This document shows positions 9,846-23,300 of a DNA stretch of 64,000 bases, in pieces. A model generated the notes under the pieces. That model was given only the letters and a program-made list of their open reading frames with translations. It did not search any database and was not told the origin of the DNA. The first letter of the stretch is position 1, and each line of letters opens with the position of its first letter. Both the position numbers and the translations under genes were made by a program. The DNA comes from Campylorhamphus procurvoides (taxonomy: Eukaryota > Chordata > Aves > Passeriformes > Dendrocolaptidae), in the NCBI GenBank assembly GCA_013396655.1, contig WBMV01007374.1, positions 467,434 through 531,433 on the forward strand, given 5' to 3'.

Positions 9846-10087
9846 CAGGGGAGGCTTAAGTTGGATGTCAGGAAAAGGTTCTTCCCCCAGAGGATGGTTG
9901 GGCACTGAACAGGCTCCCCAGGGCAGTGGTGACAGCACCAAACCTGACAGAGTTCAAGGAGTGTTTGGACAACACTCAGGAACATGGTGGGATTCTTGGG
10001 GGTATCTTGTGCAAGGCCAGGAGTTGGACTTCAGTGGTCCTTGTACACCCTTTCCAACTCAGGATATTCCACGATTCTGTGATTCTA
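9846..10087 (+). mobile_element. CR1 LINE 3' end (5'-truncated)
   Basis: The segment follows the avian CR1 3' terminus: a 'caggggaggctta' start, an 'aacaggctccccagggcagtgg' core (the region encoding the C-terminal end of ORF2), 'agttcaaggagtgtttggacaa', 'ttggacttcagtggtcctt', 'tttccaactcaggatattc' and a terminal pair of ATTCTRTG-type octamers (gattctgtgattcta). It is truncated at the 5' end, as usual for CR1. The remaining open frame from 9865 is a relic of ORF2 in a shifted frame and is not a gene. This is the clearest sign that the host is a bird. Confidence 0.93.
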
Positions 10088-12409
10088 AGATATTAAAGTC
10101 CCGCTATACCAAAACTCAATATTGAAGCAATTCAAGTTCCTATTCAAATTGAAAAGCTGAAAATTCCCTGTAGAAAAAAACATTTTCATAATGCAAAAAC
10201 CTAATAGGGGTTATTTGAGGGTTTTTTAAACAAGCATAGTAATATAATGTAAAAATTAAGCATTTACAATTTTCACATCAGGACTGTTTATGGAAATTTG
10301 TACAGCTTCATGGAATGCACAGTTCAGTGGAGAAACAGTCAGAAAAAAATTCCAACTTCATCTGTGCACAAGAAAAGAGTTAACTGAGCATCAGTTACAT
10401 CCAGATGCTACTTCAGCTGAAGCTGCTTTTAAGGAAACATAGCTGGATGGTTTGTTTTGAAGCTATTCAACAGTAGAGCTGAAAAGAGAACAGTTTCAGA
10501 TCAAAACCAAAGCAAAATTAAAAATTGAAAATCTTGTCAGAAAATCTGCAACATTTTGCACAATTTAAGCTTTTGATGGAGGGGGAAAATGCTTACTATT
10601 GCAGAAATGATATTTTTAGTAGAAGTAGCATTTTCTTTCAGGAGAATTTCTCCAAGGAAAGGGTCCCAGCCATCACTGCCTTCCTGACATCCAGCTGATG
10701 ATGCTTCTACAGCTGCAATAAGTATTAAAACTGTGACTCCCAGGGACTAGCAAAGGTACTGCATCTTCTAGCTCTCATTACAAACCCAAAATAAAGAATA
10801 AGAAGAGGTGGTTTTAAATTCATAGCCACTTTAAAGGTCACAGAAAGTGTTATACCATTACAAGATTAGTTAATTATATTATTTATGGAAAGCATTTGTT
10901 CTGGGAGCAGAGATTAGACGTAACTACAATTGGATGTGTCTGTGACAAATCTAGAAATTAAACAAAGCTCTCCTAAAGTCAAAGCCAAGGGATTTTTTTT
11001 GTACCATAAAACCATGCTGTCCTGGCAGGAAAAACTCCTTTCCATTATTTATTACCCCGTGAACTGCTACAGGTAATGCTAATAGCTCTCAGCATCGTTC
11101 CTACAGCTGAGCAACCAGTGGGTGCTGAGATTTCAGCTGAGCTGGGGTCCAGTGACAAATTCAGGTTCAGTCTATGCATATGAACTGCAACAAATAAATA
11201 AAGTTATTCTGTTTGAGCTAATTTGAGGAATGAAATCTCTCTAAAGGACCACGTTAGAGGCAAGAGAGAGAAAAAGACCAGCTGAGTTTAGGGTTAGTAA
11301 GGAACTTGCAGCTCTTGTGTCCTGGCATAACTTTGTGTGTCCATAGTTTCAGAAGTGGATTACACACATCTCTTTGAGCTGGTTGGTCACCAAAGCATTC
11401 AGGATTTTTGGCAGTGGATGCAGAAGTTTAAATAAGAATATCATGGCTTGTGTCAGAAAAGCACCTTCTACTAGACTTCTCTTTACATAATTTAACTTCA
11501 AAGCATTTTAAGGCCAAGCCTGGCAGAGGATGTTGATTTTGAAAGAAAAAAAAATTATAGTTATTCTGTACACTAAAACCATAAACAGTCATTACTGATT
11601 GCTGGAGAACTGAGTACTCCAAAGGGATCTAATGAAGGATCCACTCTATGCAATGCTGGAGATAAGACTATTTTAAGCAGCCCAGAAAATTAGGGACAAC
11701 CCAGAAAAAATCTCGAACTGAAGGTCAAATATGAAAGTAACACCTAAACCGAGCTAGTCCCTGAGCACTTCCTTCACTTTCTTGCAGCAGAAGGGATGTG
11801 CCATGGCAACTACTGTATCTGTGTTTTATACACTTTTTCACAGGATTATCAAAAAAGTAGGAGATAATGCAGAACCAAATCTAAACCTCAATCTTCAGGA
11901 CTTGAAAGCTTAGAAAAAATAATAAAAATAAATTTATTTTTTAAAAAGGGCCAAAAAAATATATTCTTCCACTTAAATAGCAACTGAGACAGTTAAGCAG
12001 CTCTTAAGACTCCACCCCACAGCGCTCTCAGCTCAGCATGCAGCCCTGCCCTGAAGGGAGAACCATTGCCAGCCATGGCTTCCAGATCCCATCCTGCCAG
12101 AGGAGGAAGGCCAGAAGAGATGCCACTTCCCTCCACCTGCAGCAAGGCTGCTGCCACTTTTTAATCTACAGCTCGCTCAAGGAAAATTCAAGTTTCAAAA
12201 TGGCCCTGCAAAAGCTGGTCACCTTTAAAAATTCAGAGGTAGCCCAGGAAAAAACAGTATTCTCAATTGAGTTAACCACCATATCCTGGCCCCTTTGTGC
12301 CACTCTTGTGGTCCATCACCCAGAGGAGAAGCTTTTTGTGGCTGGGAGACAGATGGATGCTGGCTGTCTTGCGGGTGAGAGATGGTGCTGGGACTGAAGC
12401 ACTGCTTAC
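10088..12409. other. Unannotated AT-rich DNA
   Basis: No gene or repeat was recognised. Bases 12000-12160 are GC-richer, with short open frames on the plus strand. An A/T-rich tract lies at 11915-11965. Confidence 0.4.
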
Positions 12410-12494
12410 CTGGACTCAAATGCAGAGCCAGGCACAAAGAATCCAGGGTTCTAACATCTACATTTCTCCCCAAGCTCCATTTCAACACATATAA
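12410..12494 (-). other. Weak candidate exon (minus strand, 85 bp)
   Basis: On the minus strand a good acceptor (pyrimidine-rich, ending ctactctgcag) precedes 12494, and a good donor (CCAG|GTAAGC) follows 12410. The 85 bases between are open in the frame giving LYVLKWS...ALHLSP. The peptide resembles nothing I know. Short chance exons with good splice sites are common in vertebrate introns, so this is reported only as a candidate. Confidence 0.12.
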
Positions 12495-13570
12495 CTGCAG
12501 AGTAGAAAATCTGGCATTTGGGGCTGGCTTGTAACATGCTTTGTTTCCATTAATGGGACCTGTGTCACCTGCCTCCTCCTCCACTGCAACACACACATTT
12601 TCTTCATTGTTTCCATTCTGAGCTGAAGAGTTGAAGCCTGAGCATGTTGCTTAGCAATACAGGAGTGGAATAAGCTATGCTTAAAGTCTTCCTCCTCTGC
12701 TAGATGCCCTGTAGCAGCCATTACTAGAGGAAAAATTGAGTTTTTCATTATCTTCTTATTGTTTCCAGGGCAGTTTCTCCCCTGTTCCCATTGCATCTGG
12801 TTTAGATTTCTCCCTCCTTCCAATATTCTCACATTAACCTTTTCTTAGGAACAGCATCTACTCTCACACTCTCACATATCTAATATGTTTCTCAGTTGTG
12901 GGTTTTTTGATAGGAGTTTTCCACTTCATTCTCAGATAACTGAATTCATTACAGATTTAAGCAAACAAATTCAGAATGTTACAGGACAACACCTGCAGGA
13001 AAAATAACCTCTGGGTAAATAAAATACTTCCTTTCTTTCTTTTAGCCAACATTCAGTTGACTTGGACTGCCAAACAGAAAGAAAAATAAAAGGTGTCTGA
13101 ATCCCCTTTCTGCAGCTCAGAACCCAGAAAGCTTTCTGAGCAAAATCCTTAGCTGTTAATTTCAAAGACCTATGAAAATGAAAGCTGTATTGTACTCTCT
13201 CTCCATTCTGGTGCCTGATATTCAAATGAGGCTCACAACAAAATTAACCAGCCCTTAGACTAATCTTTCCCAGACAGCATTCACTTCCTGAGAGACCCTC
13301 TGAGGAATGGGGGACAATCTTTCAGGCTCATTTCTTGAGGAATGCCACGCTGTGTAATGTCTGTCAAGATCTTATCTTGATCTCTCAGAGAGGATATGAG
13401 AATCTGTATGACTGGAGTTTGGGTTTGCTAGCAAGGTACAGAAACAAAGCCATACCTCAGCTGCAGGTAACTCACATGCATTCAGGTACTGATGCTCACT
13501 CCATCATCATAAAACACACCAAAGAGCTTTGTTTACACATTCAGCTGCAAGCCTTCTTTAAGTTTCTGTT
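12495..13570. other. Unannotated DNA
   Basis: No gene, RNA gene or repeat was recognised. Open frames of up to 116 codons on the minus strand (12482-12832) and 88 codons on the plus strand (13335-13601) have no familiar content. Confidence 0.4.
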
Positions 13571-14233
13571 GTGGTGTTTATTAGATTTGTGGTGTCAATA
13601 ATCACGTTAGCAAAAATAGTTAAGGGACAGTCTCCTCAAGAAAGATCAGTGCTCAGGAGGGAATTACCCATTTCTAATTACAGTTCATGCTGCTGCTGCT
13701 TGCTCTTGCTGACTGTCTGCTGCTGTCTGGGTTTAAGGCACATGGATCCTGCTTTGGGCATTGGATTGGCCATTTGGAAACCAAGGCCCCACTGTGTGAC
13801 AGCCCCATGGTCAATGAAACATGTGCTGACACCAGCCATGGGGACAGTGGGCAGTGAACATACCAGATCCTCTCCAGGCAAGCAGGGAGCTGTGAGTGTC
13901 AGCTTTCCAAACAGCCTCCTTCCCAGCAGGACGATGCTGCAGAGGCAGAGGGTGCTGCAGGCATCAGTCAGACCCCCCAGCAGGGCCTTTGTGTGCACAC
14001 AGCCACAGCATCCTCTGCATTCCAGGGTGTCCAGGCATAGGTGGTGGCACCTCATGTGGCTGTGGAGCAGCCAGGGATGCCGCAGAAGCTGCCTCAGCAG
14101 CACAGGGAAGGGTGTCAGAGGGAGCACTAAGGAAATGCAGCTCCCAGAGACTTCAACCACACAGTCACTCCGAATAGCAAACACGAAGTGCTACAGCAGG
14201 ATCCCTCTGTGCACTCTCCTGCACCGGCTTTAA
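13571..14233. other. GC-richer patch with long overlapping open frames on both strands
   Basis: The longest open frame of the window (220 codons, plus, 13571-14233) overlaps a 168-codon minus frame (13678-14184) and a 93-codon plus frame. All are unusually rich in Cys, Ser, Leu and Pro, as expected when GC-rich, CTG/CAG-rich DNA is read in any frame. No domain, signal peptide or family is evident. I see no promoter and no frame preference. The patch could be a GC-rich non-coding exon or simply a local composition shift. Confidence 0.25.
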
Positions 14234-16779
14234 TTGCAATTACTTTCATTTTGTAAAAACTGTGCAGTCTTGAGGTCCCATTCATTAACATTTTGGCAGA
14301 ATCTCCCAGTCCTGGGCTACTTCCAAACACACATCTCTGGCCGAATCAGGCTCTTTGCCTGTATTCACCCTGACTATAACCAGGAAAATAATTATATAAG
14401 ACTTTTGTTTCTAAACTGACAGCATGGTACTTACAGCTGAACATTTTGTGGGTTGCAATATATTTTCATAAATTCATCAATCATCCAAAGATTTTTGTCC
14501 AAGAAGTTTTCAGGAAATTACAATGAGCTTTAAGAATCACACAATTCAACAGATATAATTTTAATATTAAAGACTCATAAATTCTTCAATGAGTAGTGCT
14601 GCTTAGATTAAAATCAGAACCCAGATGAAAAAAACCTATTTACTTATTTTTATTTCAGAAGACAGAATGTGGAGCACTGCCTGCTTCTGAAACCACTGGT
14701 TATCTGAGAACAAACCAGTCTGGGCTTTGAGGTCCTGCACCACACAGAGCACCTTGAAGTGCTTATGCTCAGCACATTTGAGCCATCCCCTTAATGAACA
14801 GAACCAATAGTTTGGGATATCCTGGCTGCTCCACCTGGAATCCCACCAGTCCCGCTGCATGAGGGGCACACTTAGGAGGTGACAGTCAGACCCACATCTT
14901 TTCTTTTAGTTATTTGGAAAACCTTTCCTTTTTTTCCTTAATCGCCAGATGTTTTTTTTTCCTCCCTATAGCTCTTCTAATCATCACTGTTGCAAATTTT
15001 ACTTGTCAGCTCCTGATTTGTGTATTTCCTCCACCCCTTACATAGCTTCTATATCTCCACCTCAACATTAAAATTGTATTGTCAGTGTTTCTGAGCAGAA
15101 AAGATTAGGCAACAGGGGAGATGGCTTCACTATCCATAATACATGCTCTGCCACCAATGTCTTTCATGCATCTGCTTAACCAAACAAGACAAGCCTCAAC
15201 ACAGAAGATGGGGAAGGATATGATATAATAGAAAGGTATTTTAATTAAGCTACAAAAAGCTTGCTGTCTGATCACTGTGGGTGAGGCCACTGGGATGTGG
15301 CAGAGGGACAGCCCTGCTGCCTCTGTAACTCCAGCTGCAAGCACTGGGAGTATCAGGAGCAGGGAACAGCTGTCCCAAGGCAACTAATGCTGCATTTTGC
15401 TTCATTTTTTTTTGCAGCTACAGTGAAGCATCCCCATAATAGAAATGTAGGGGTAAATGCAAGGTCAGCAAGCTCAGGCTCCTGCTCCCTGGAATTTACT
15501 TTCTATATCAATTTCGTCTTTTCCTCAAAGTTCTATTGGACTTTATTTGTTTGCTTTTCTGTTTTCTTAAGGACAACAGAGGCCATTTGAAGGTGAAGTG
15601 AAAAGCTGGTGCAGAATTTTATCTAGCTGCAGGAAAAATTGAAGATTCAGACGCCTTCCCTACATGTAAAAAGGAAATTCCTGCTGAAACACTGGTGATA
15701 TCACTAGATCCAGAATAAAATGTTAAGTGTCCCTATGGTATTTAGGAGGAATAAAGGGATAAAATGAACAGTTTGCAAGCTAATTCTCCATACGTAACAG
15801 AGTATTTGTCCAGGTTTAGACTATGATCGTCAGGGATGCAAGGGAGAGGTAAGTTCCGAAATCCCAGTGAAAAGCAATGAAAATTCACCTTTCAAGGGAA
15901 TTCAAGATTCAGATTCAATTTTTTTCATTCTATATTTCATCATTTCAGCCCCTAACAGTCATAAAAGTAGTGACAACCTCTAAAAAGATGTTTCAGTCAA
16001 ACAACTAGAATTTCAATGGTGTATTCCAAAGAATTATGTTATCACAAGTACCATCCAGATTAAAGGATAGTATGAAAATAACCAGACAATCTGGACTTTC
16101 CATGTGTGAAATGAAAGGAAACTAAAATAGCTATTAACTTGTTACTAACTGGAAAACAATAGTGATAGATACTGGTAGTTAGAGCAATGAACAAAGGGTG
16201 GGCAACAGAGTAAATACGGTACAACAGAACTTGAAAACTTGAGATGAACAGAGAATTCTAAATGAGGAAGAAATGCATTACTTAGGTTAATTTTTTTTTT
16301 CCTTAATCAGTGTAGAAAAGTTGAGCAAAAGTTTCTGGATTGTATTTGATGGATAACACTGTGAATGACAAAAAAGAAAAGAGGAATTTTCCTGTAGACA
16401 CCAAAGAACCAGCCTAAGCTACTCTTGTTTCCCAATTAACCAGCCCAAATATTAAGCAGAGAGCCAAAGATCTCTCTGAACCACTGAGCTTTACTTTTAA
16501 CATGTCTCAGAAAGGAGGAAAATTTTCAAGGGACGTAGGACTGCCAGCTTAGTTTGTGTGTTTGAAAGGGCAAAGGCAATGCAGAAAGGGCAGCAATGAC
16601 TGGGCATCTTGCAGATTCACACATGGCGTAAACCTGGTATACACTGCCAATTAGCTGCCATTTAGAAAAGTACATTTAATACAGCACTTTATCATGTGAT
16701 GCATTTGGAGATGAGTCATGGTATTAATTCAAAAACAGAAGCACAGGGAAAAGCTTAGAGACTATCACAGGTGATTGCC
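14234..16779. other. Unannotated AT-rich DNA
   Basis: No gene was recognised. A perfect donor-like AG|GTAAGT occurs at 15845/15846 without a convincing exon upstream. The stretch from about 16150 to 16780 may be an eroded upstream continuation of the LINE fragment that follows, but the resemblance there is too weak to claim. Confidence 0.35.
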
Positions 16780-17370
16780 TCTAAATTATTTCCCGATAGA
16801 GTGCAGTGGCAGGAAAGGACTAATACAATCCCTGAATGATTAAAAAGAAGACAACTGAAGAAGAACAAAGTCAGTATCACCTCTAAACCCAACTTTGGTG
16901 GAGCTCTTATTAGGCTGTTGCCCCCAGTCTAATTCAAGGAAGATGTGAAAAAGTGATGAGCAATTTGAAGCAGAACCACAAATGTGATTCACCAGCTGAG
17001 AAACATGCCTTCCAACGTGGGGCTTGAGGCATTAAATAGATTTAGCTTTCAAGAAAAGCTTCAGCTGGAGCTTGATCACTGTACATACAGGTGAAAGAAA
17101 GAGCTGTGGTGGCAGCTTTTCAAAAGTGTTGACAAAGAAAGAACAAGACTCAACAGATGAGAGCTGAAGTCATAGAAATTCAGTCTGGAATAAGAAATAA
17201 TTTACCATCACAAAGGCTAATTAAACACTGGAGCAGTTTTTCATTGAAGGTGATAGACTTCCCCCAGTGTAAGCCTTAAAATGGGATGAAACACTTTTTA
17301 AAAGATGTTCTTTAAACTATACATCATTTGAAGTGCTGCACAAGACTCATTGTCAATAGACTGGAGGAAT
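16780..17370 (+). mobile_element. Ancient CR1/L3-type LINE fragment (ORF2 3' part)
   Basis: Several blocks occur in the right order for the 3' third of an old amniote CR1-type LINE: 'gcaggaaaggactaatacaatcc' near 16810, 'gtctaattcaaggaagatgt' near 16927, 'gctgagaaacatgcctt' near 16995, 'aatagatttagctttcaag' near 17035, 'cttgatcactgtacatacag' near 17072, and then 'attcagtctggaataag' followed by an 'attaaacactggagca' block near 17178-17235. These correspond to the conserved ORF2 tail that reads roughly ...FRLEIR...VI.HW. Every frame is interrupted by stops. The age is clearly greater than that of the CR1 at 9846. The 5' and 3' limits are approximate. The subfamily cannot be fixed without a consensus search. 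Confidence 0.75.
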
Positions 17371-20300
17371 TACCTTGCCCCTGCACTGACTTCAGTTTCT
17401 GCAGCTTCACATGAGGATATTTCACCTATTTAAATATTGTAAGGCCAATGTAGACCCTGTGTAGGGTTCAGAAATTCTTTCGCTTCTTCCCCTAATAGTC
17501 CTACAGGACATCAGTCAGATTCTGGGGTTTTTTTCATTCAAAGTTCTGAAATTTCTCACATTGACTACAGCTAGAGCAAGGGCTGCGTGTGGAGTTACTC
17601 GGGGCTCTAACACGGTGCTGCAAAGCACCTGTCCTTCTCTTTCAAGATAAAAATGCCCAGAAATGATGCAAATGATGAAGTCAGACATTTAACCTCAGCA
17701 GATACAAATTTTACCTCATTATTTTACTGTGGCAGCTGCTTTGGGTTTATTCTTTTGCCTACTCTGCAACTTTGGCTTCTGGAATTCTTTAGACACGTTT
17801 CCCCTAGTCAAGTCCTTACCAACACAGTTTGTGTTCTGGGGACAACTCTCTAATTTTTTCTTCCAGAACACAAGCTGAAAAATAAAATGCTCATATTAGC
17901 CAAGACACCAAGGTCAATCCAAGAATACTTTGGTGAAATGGAAGGAAAATATCATATTTAAAAGAGAAAGGAAAAAAAAAAGACAAAGAAAAAAGGGCTA
18001 ACAAGATACATAGGTCCTTTCTGCTCTGAAGCTGCACAGTGGATGCTACACAGGATGCCCATTACACATCACTGAAGGCTTATACACATGTGAAACTGCA
18101 TCTTTACTCGTAACAGGAGAAAAATCTAAATCTTTTGACCCAGTACCCCTGTGAGCCTTACTGGAAATGCCATGAGAATGAGCATTCCATCAGCACACCC
18201 CTGAAATGCTCTAATTATCCACTTTCAGCATGTTACTGTGTTTTGACAAAATTTAAGTTGATGGCACCAAGGACATTTCTACCACTCAAAACAGTTACTA
18301 AAATAATCTTGTGTAACACAAATCATTGGGTAACACGTTCCATAAACTGACTGCTCAAAGAAGCTTATAATGACCTTTTACCCTCTCCTTTCACCGGATT
18401 AAAAGAGAAAGGAAAGACACAGTGCAGTGGCTCACTGAGATGTGTCCACCATTTGGCAACCTGGGCCAAAAACTAACTTCATTTGCATGGCTAAATAAGT
18501 GCAGTAATCCTCACCCCAAACCTCAGATGACTCCCCTAAAGCCACTGCAATCTGAAAAATTAACAATTGAAGATGTATTTTCCTAACTCAAGCAGAAGAA
18601 AAAGGAGGGAAATAGGGAATGTCAGAGATGGAAACTGCATACGTTTTATAAATACACAGTGAATCTTATTTACAAAATCCAATTAATCTTCTACTCTCTG
18701 TGTTTAAATATGCTATTGGAGAAAACCAATACCTTTCTACTTATCTCATTCTTATTTATAACATTTCATTGCATTTTAATTCATCCAACTGCTCTATTAG
18801 ATTTCCAGGCAAAATGTGCTGAAAGTTCATGTAAGCAATATGTATTTTGTTAATGAACTGGATCCACCATCATAGAAGAGAACCTTTAGTTTCTCCATTT
18901 TTGCCACCCTGAAACCATACTACCCTTGCATTCCAGACTGGAGCTTTTTTCCCAGATTTTCTGTGCTCAGTTGCCTTTTTTGCTTATTAATAATAATTAT
19001 CCTAAACTACCTGCAGTCACCATTAGCAACTGATTTGCCCCAACAACCACTTCCTCCAGTGGTTCCTTCCACCTGGATGATGTATAACGATAGTCTGTCA
19101 GCACCACACACCCCCTTCACCTCTGAAGGCTGTGCTCCTGCAGGGTTGCTATTTCCAATATGAAAATAACCAAGGGTTGAAACCCAATCATATGCCATAG
19201 GGCAGGAATCTTAATTCCTTGAGTTTTCCAAGGAAAGGGGAAGTAGATACACTTTCCTAGTATGAACATAGATATTAGGCTATAGCAAACTATAGGGAAA
19301 ATCCCATGAATACTGCTTTGGTGGCTCCCAAGTAGCTCTCTAGATAACCGTGCTGTAATCCTGGGATGAAATAACCTACAGAAGAACTCATTTACACACA
19401 TACAATACTCTGAGTTCAGCCCTATCTCTGCTGTGGAGTTGTGATGCAGTTAAGAACTACAACTCTGTTCCTGCTGGATAATCTGTTTTTTTCACAATGT
19501 GCTCTATTAGCATCAGCTTCCTTTCTAAAACCCAGTGCTCTTCTTTCCCACTGCTGAAATTCCAAATATCCAGGACTGTGTCTGTGTTTAGCGACCTACC
19601 CCACAAGTGTGTTACTACGCTTAAATAGCTAATAGGTTGTTCAGTGCTATATAAATTCCAGGCTGTAGGTTTAAGACTGGTGTGAAAACTGGAATTTGCT
19701 GGCTAATACCAAATTTCTGCAAGAGTTGTTACATATGCAAAAGACATTCTGCTCTCCAGTCCCAGATCTGTGGTTGTCACAGTGATTAAAACTCCATGTT
19801 TCCTAAACAATTAACTAACATAGTCTATTAAATCTCATTTTATTACTTTGAATGGATTGAGATGGTACAATAATCCAACTCGGAAGCAAGACAGAATTTG
19901 CATATCTCTTTCAAAAAATGGATGAGACATAAAATGAACAACATGGTGGATAAAACCAAATCCTTGTGTGTTCTCAGTCTGCTTTGCATTTGATTTCCTC
20001 TGCTCAACTATAAACACGTTTTAGCAATGATAGACTCAGATTATGTAGCAAACACAGAGAGAGAAAGCTCTCTAGGCTACCAAAACAACTCACTTTTAAC
20101 AGAACAAGCACATCACTTTGTATATTTTGACAAATCCAAATGTGCTATCAGCCAAAAATGTTTGTTTTCTTTGACTAGTACTGCTGGAGACTGTGCTGCA
20201 CATTGGGTGCCTCATGCTGCAATCTAAATTCAATTTTGTGATTTGGAAAGTTTTTCTGTTAGTGCTTCAAATGGAATATATGACCTGCAATCCATTTATA

Positions 20301-23300
20301 TTTCCTATGTAATTAGTAGCTGGCAAGTAAAACAAATTAGGTGCTTGATAAACACAGACAATTATATTTTCAAAGCAGTTGTATTTATGCTTGGAAGGAA
20401 GGACAGTTTTATGAATATGTAATCAAGGATGTAAAATTGGAAAGAAAACAAAATAGAGCATAGTTAATTTGGTGGTAGCGACAAATTACCACTGAGCCAA
20501 GCCCACTGCACATGCACTGCCCTGATAAACTTGTTATTAGCAAAGGTTCACTCTAAGAGGAGCTTGCTAATCCTTCTTCTGTGTTTGCTCTTCTTTATTA
20601 GTCCTTTGAGAAAATATTGTTTATAAAATAAAGATCTGCACAAGCAAAGATAACAGAGGCCCCATTCCCTGCCTAACCTGTTTAATGGCTAACAAGCTGG
20701 GAATATATAGCTTTTTTCTATTTCCTTTATATATTTGGCTACAGGTGTGTGCTGCACACCAGTGATTACCAAGCATTTAGGAGCAGCTGCACCTCCAAAT
20801 GAAAGATGAAACCGAACTGAAAGTTTGTTTGAAAGGGGAGTAAAACCTGGCAGATGGCAGCATCCAGAAATAGCACCACTGAAACGGAATTTTTTGTGCA
20901 GCTACCGCTCCAGAGCACTAGTGAGAACAGGGGGGAGGACAGCTCAGCAACAATCTGCAAGGGGAAAAGGGGAAAAAGCAAAAGGAAAGGCAGTTTTAGG
21001 GGAAGGAAAACCCCAGAGGGGATGAGAAGAAAAGAAGAAAATTAGCTTCAGATGTCAACACCTAAAAAAAGAACAGAAACTTAAAGAAGAATCTATTAGC
21101 AAAAGGAAAGGATTACAAGTATGTATAGGCTGGGTTTATGCCTTGAGCCAAAGAAAAGCTAGTGGAAGTATGAGGGGAAAAAAGAAGATGAAAACTGACC
21201 AGCAGTCAGGATCAAACAAAGGAGAATTTAAATCTTAATAAGCTTCTGGTGCATTATGGAAAGTCACACTTTGAAAGACTGGATAGTCATTATGCTGAAG
21301 CAGATGTAGATCTATGTTTTCAAAGAGATATGGGGTTAAAGGCATATGCTGAAAGGAACATTCAGTGGTATCATTTTAGTTATATTGCAAGAGGAAACTG
21401 TGACTTTAACTTTTGTAAGCAGCAGACACTTGCAGATGTTCATGGCCAGCAGCTCCACAGTGCTCTCTGTGTAGTCTTGTCCAAGGTGGAGCTTTGGGGG
21501 CTGCAGTGCCACAGCAGAACCCACATTTCCCCTAATCCCAATGACAGCTGACTATAACTCTGTGTAATTATATCAGCCAAAATTTCTCAGAAATGGCCTA
21601 AAGCTTAATCTGAGAGGAAATGCAGCCCAAAGGGATTCAGCCTTTGGCCATTTCCCACAGGACCAACACCACCTCCTCCCTCCAGTGATGGTAATACCTC
21701 CGAACATCAGAGTGGTCTTGTAAGAGCAATTTATCTTTATCATGGATACAGGCTTTTGAGTTTGATGTATTTATGCATAGCTCCACTATGCACTTCTCAA
21801 TAAGAAGGTTTGAAAGTGCCTAAATCACTTTTCAAACTGGAATTTTGCCCAGGAAAGTCAAAGAAATCTGCAGAAGAAACACCCCCTCACATAAGTGATT
21901 CCAGTTTGAGTAATTGGCATTAAATGAATCCTATCACTGCTTTCTAAGTGAGGAGGCCAGAAGAAATGTGTTGCTCTCCATTCTCTGTGTACACACAAGG
22001 TGGGATAATATAATGTGACAGTGTAATTAGAAACTGTAAATTAAGATCATATCTGGATGCAGGAATCACCTAAAACTTGAACATTCCACTTTGCAAATGT
22101 CTTTTTCATTTAATGTTGTCTTTTGGCTGCAACTAATGTCAGACCATTTAGCAGTCTGAAATCAGCAAAACCATAGGGCAGATAACCCTGATGACTTTAA
22201 GAGATCTGTAATTGCACTGCTCTTCTACATCTCATTGTTTAGGGAAAGCTGACAGCCTTGCTTTCCTGACAAAAACTGTTTCAGATGATTCAGACAAGTC
22301 ACTTGTGACAACCACTTTGCAAAAGTCTTCTAATATGAGTCATTTTATGGTGATTCATTTACTTTTTCATCATTTTAAAACAAACTTTCCTGTGTGAAAA
22401 AGTTTAAAGACCTCTTTGAAAAGACAATTTGCAATTGCAAAGCTCTATTTTTCACCAGAGACAGAACTGCTGCTTTGCCAAAACAAAGCTCTTCTGAGCA
22501 ATTTTCGTCTATTTCTGGCCTTGTAAACCAAGCCCAGTCTGAGTGCAATGTTGAAAACAGTGACATCAGATATTCTGGAGCATGGGTGGGTTACTAGGCG
22601 ACACTGTAAAGTTCTGCAATGTTATCCAAAATTCCAAGCTTTCCCAAAACTACAATCATATTCGCTACAATTATATTCACTCATTAAATAGATGTCTGGA
22701 GCAATGATGTAAAAAACTTGTGAAAGGTTTCTTATTTGCATCAAAACATTTTCTTCAAAAGCATCTTAACATCTTAAACAGCAACTGAGATTTTTCTGTA
22801 CAGTGAATAATTGTTTTGCAAAGAAGTGTAGGGTAATCACTACACCAAAATGAGAGCTATTGACTTCTATGGGTTAGGAAATTCTATACTGGACTTGAGG
22901 TCTAAGATGTCTTCTAAACTGTCCCCAGAAAACCAGAATTCTGACCAGTCCTTAACAGAGAGCTATGCTGGAAGTGACACATACATACATTTGTTTAAAA
23001 AACGGTCTTAATATATTTAACTAGTTGCAGTAGCCATGTGGAAAAATTAGCAAACTTATAACCAAGGGAAACCCCCTAACTCTGGTGAACGTCACTCACA
23101 TTGCAACTCCCCAAGAGCCAACATAAATGATTCCCACATGAATTGCCACCCTCAAGTGAGGAGAATTTTGTAGAGACCAAAACCAAAAACAGTTCTCCTT
23201 AAGTGCTGCTGTACTGATGGACTTCTGAGACAATAGCATGAATTAATGAGCCTCTGCTAAATACAGGGAAGCTAAACAGACAGCCCTGGGTTGAAGGAGG

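Noticed and set aside
9865..10125. 86-codon plus-strand open frame
   Set aside because: It is a shifted-frame shadow of the CR1 3' end.
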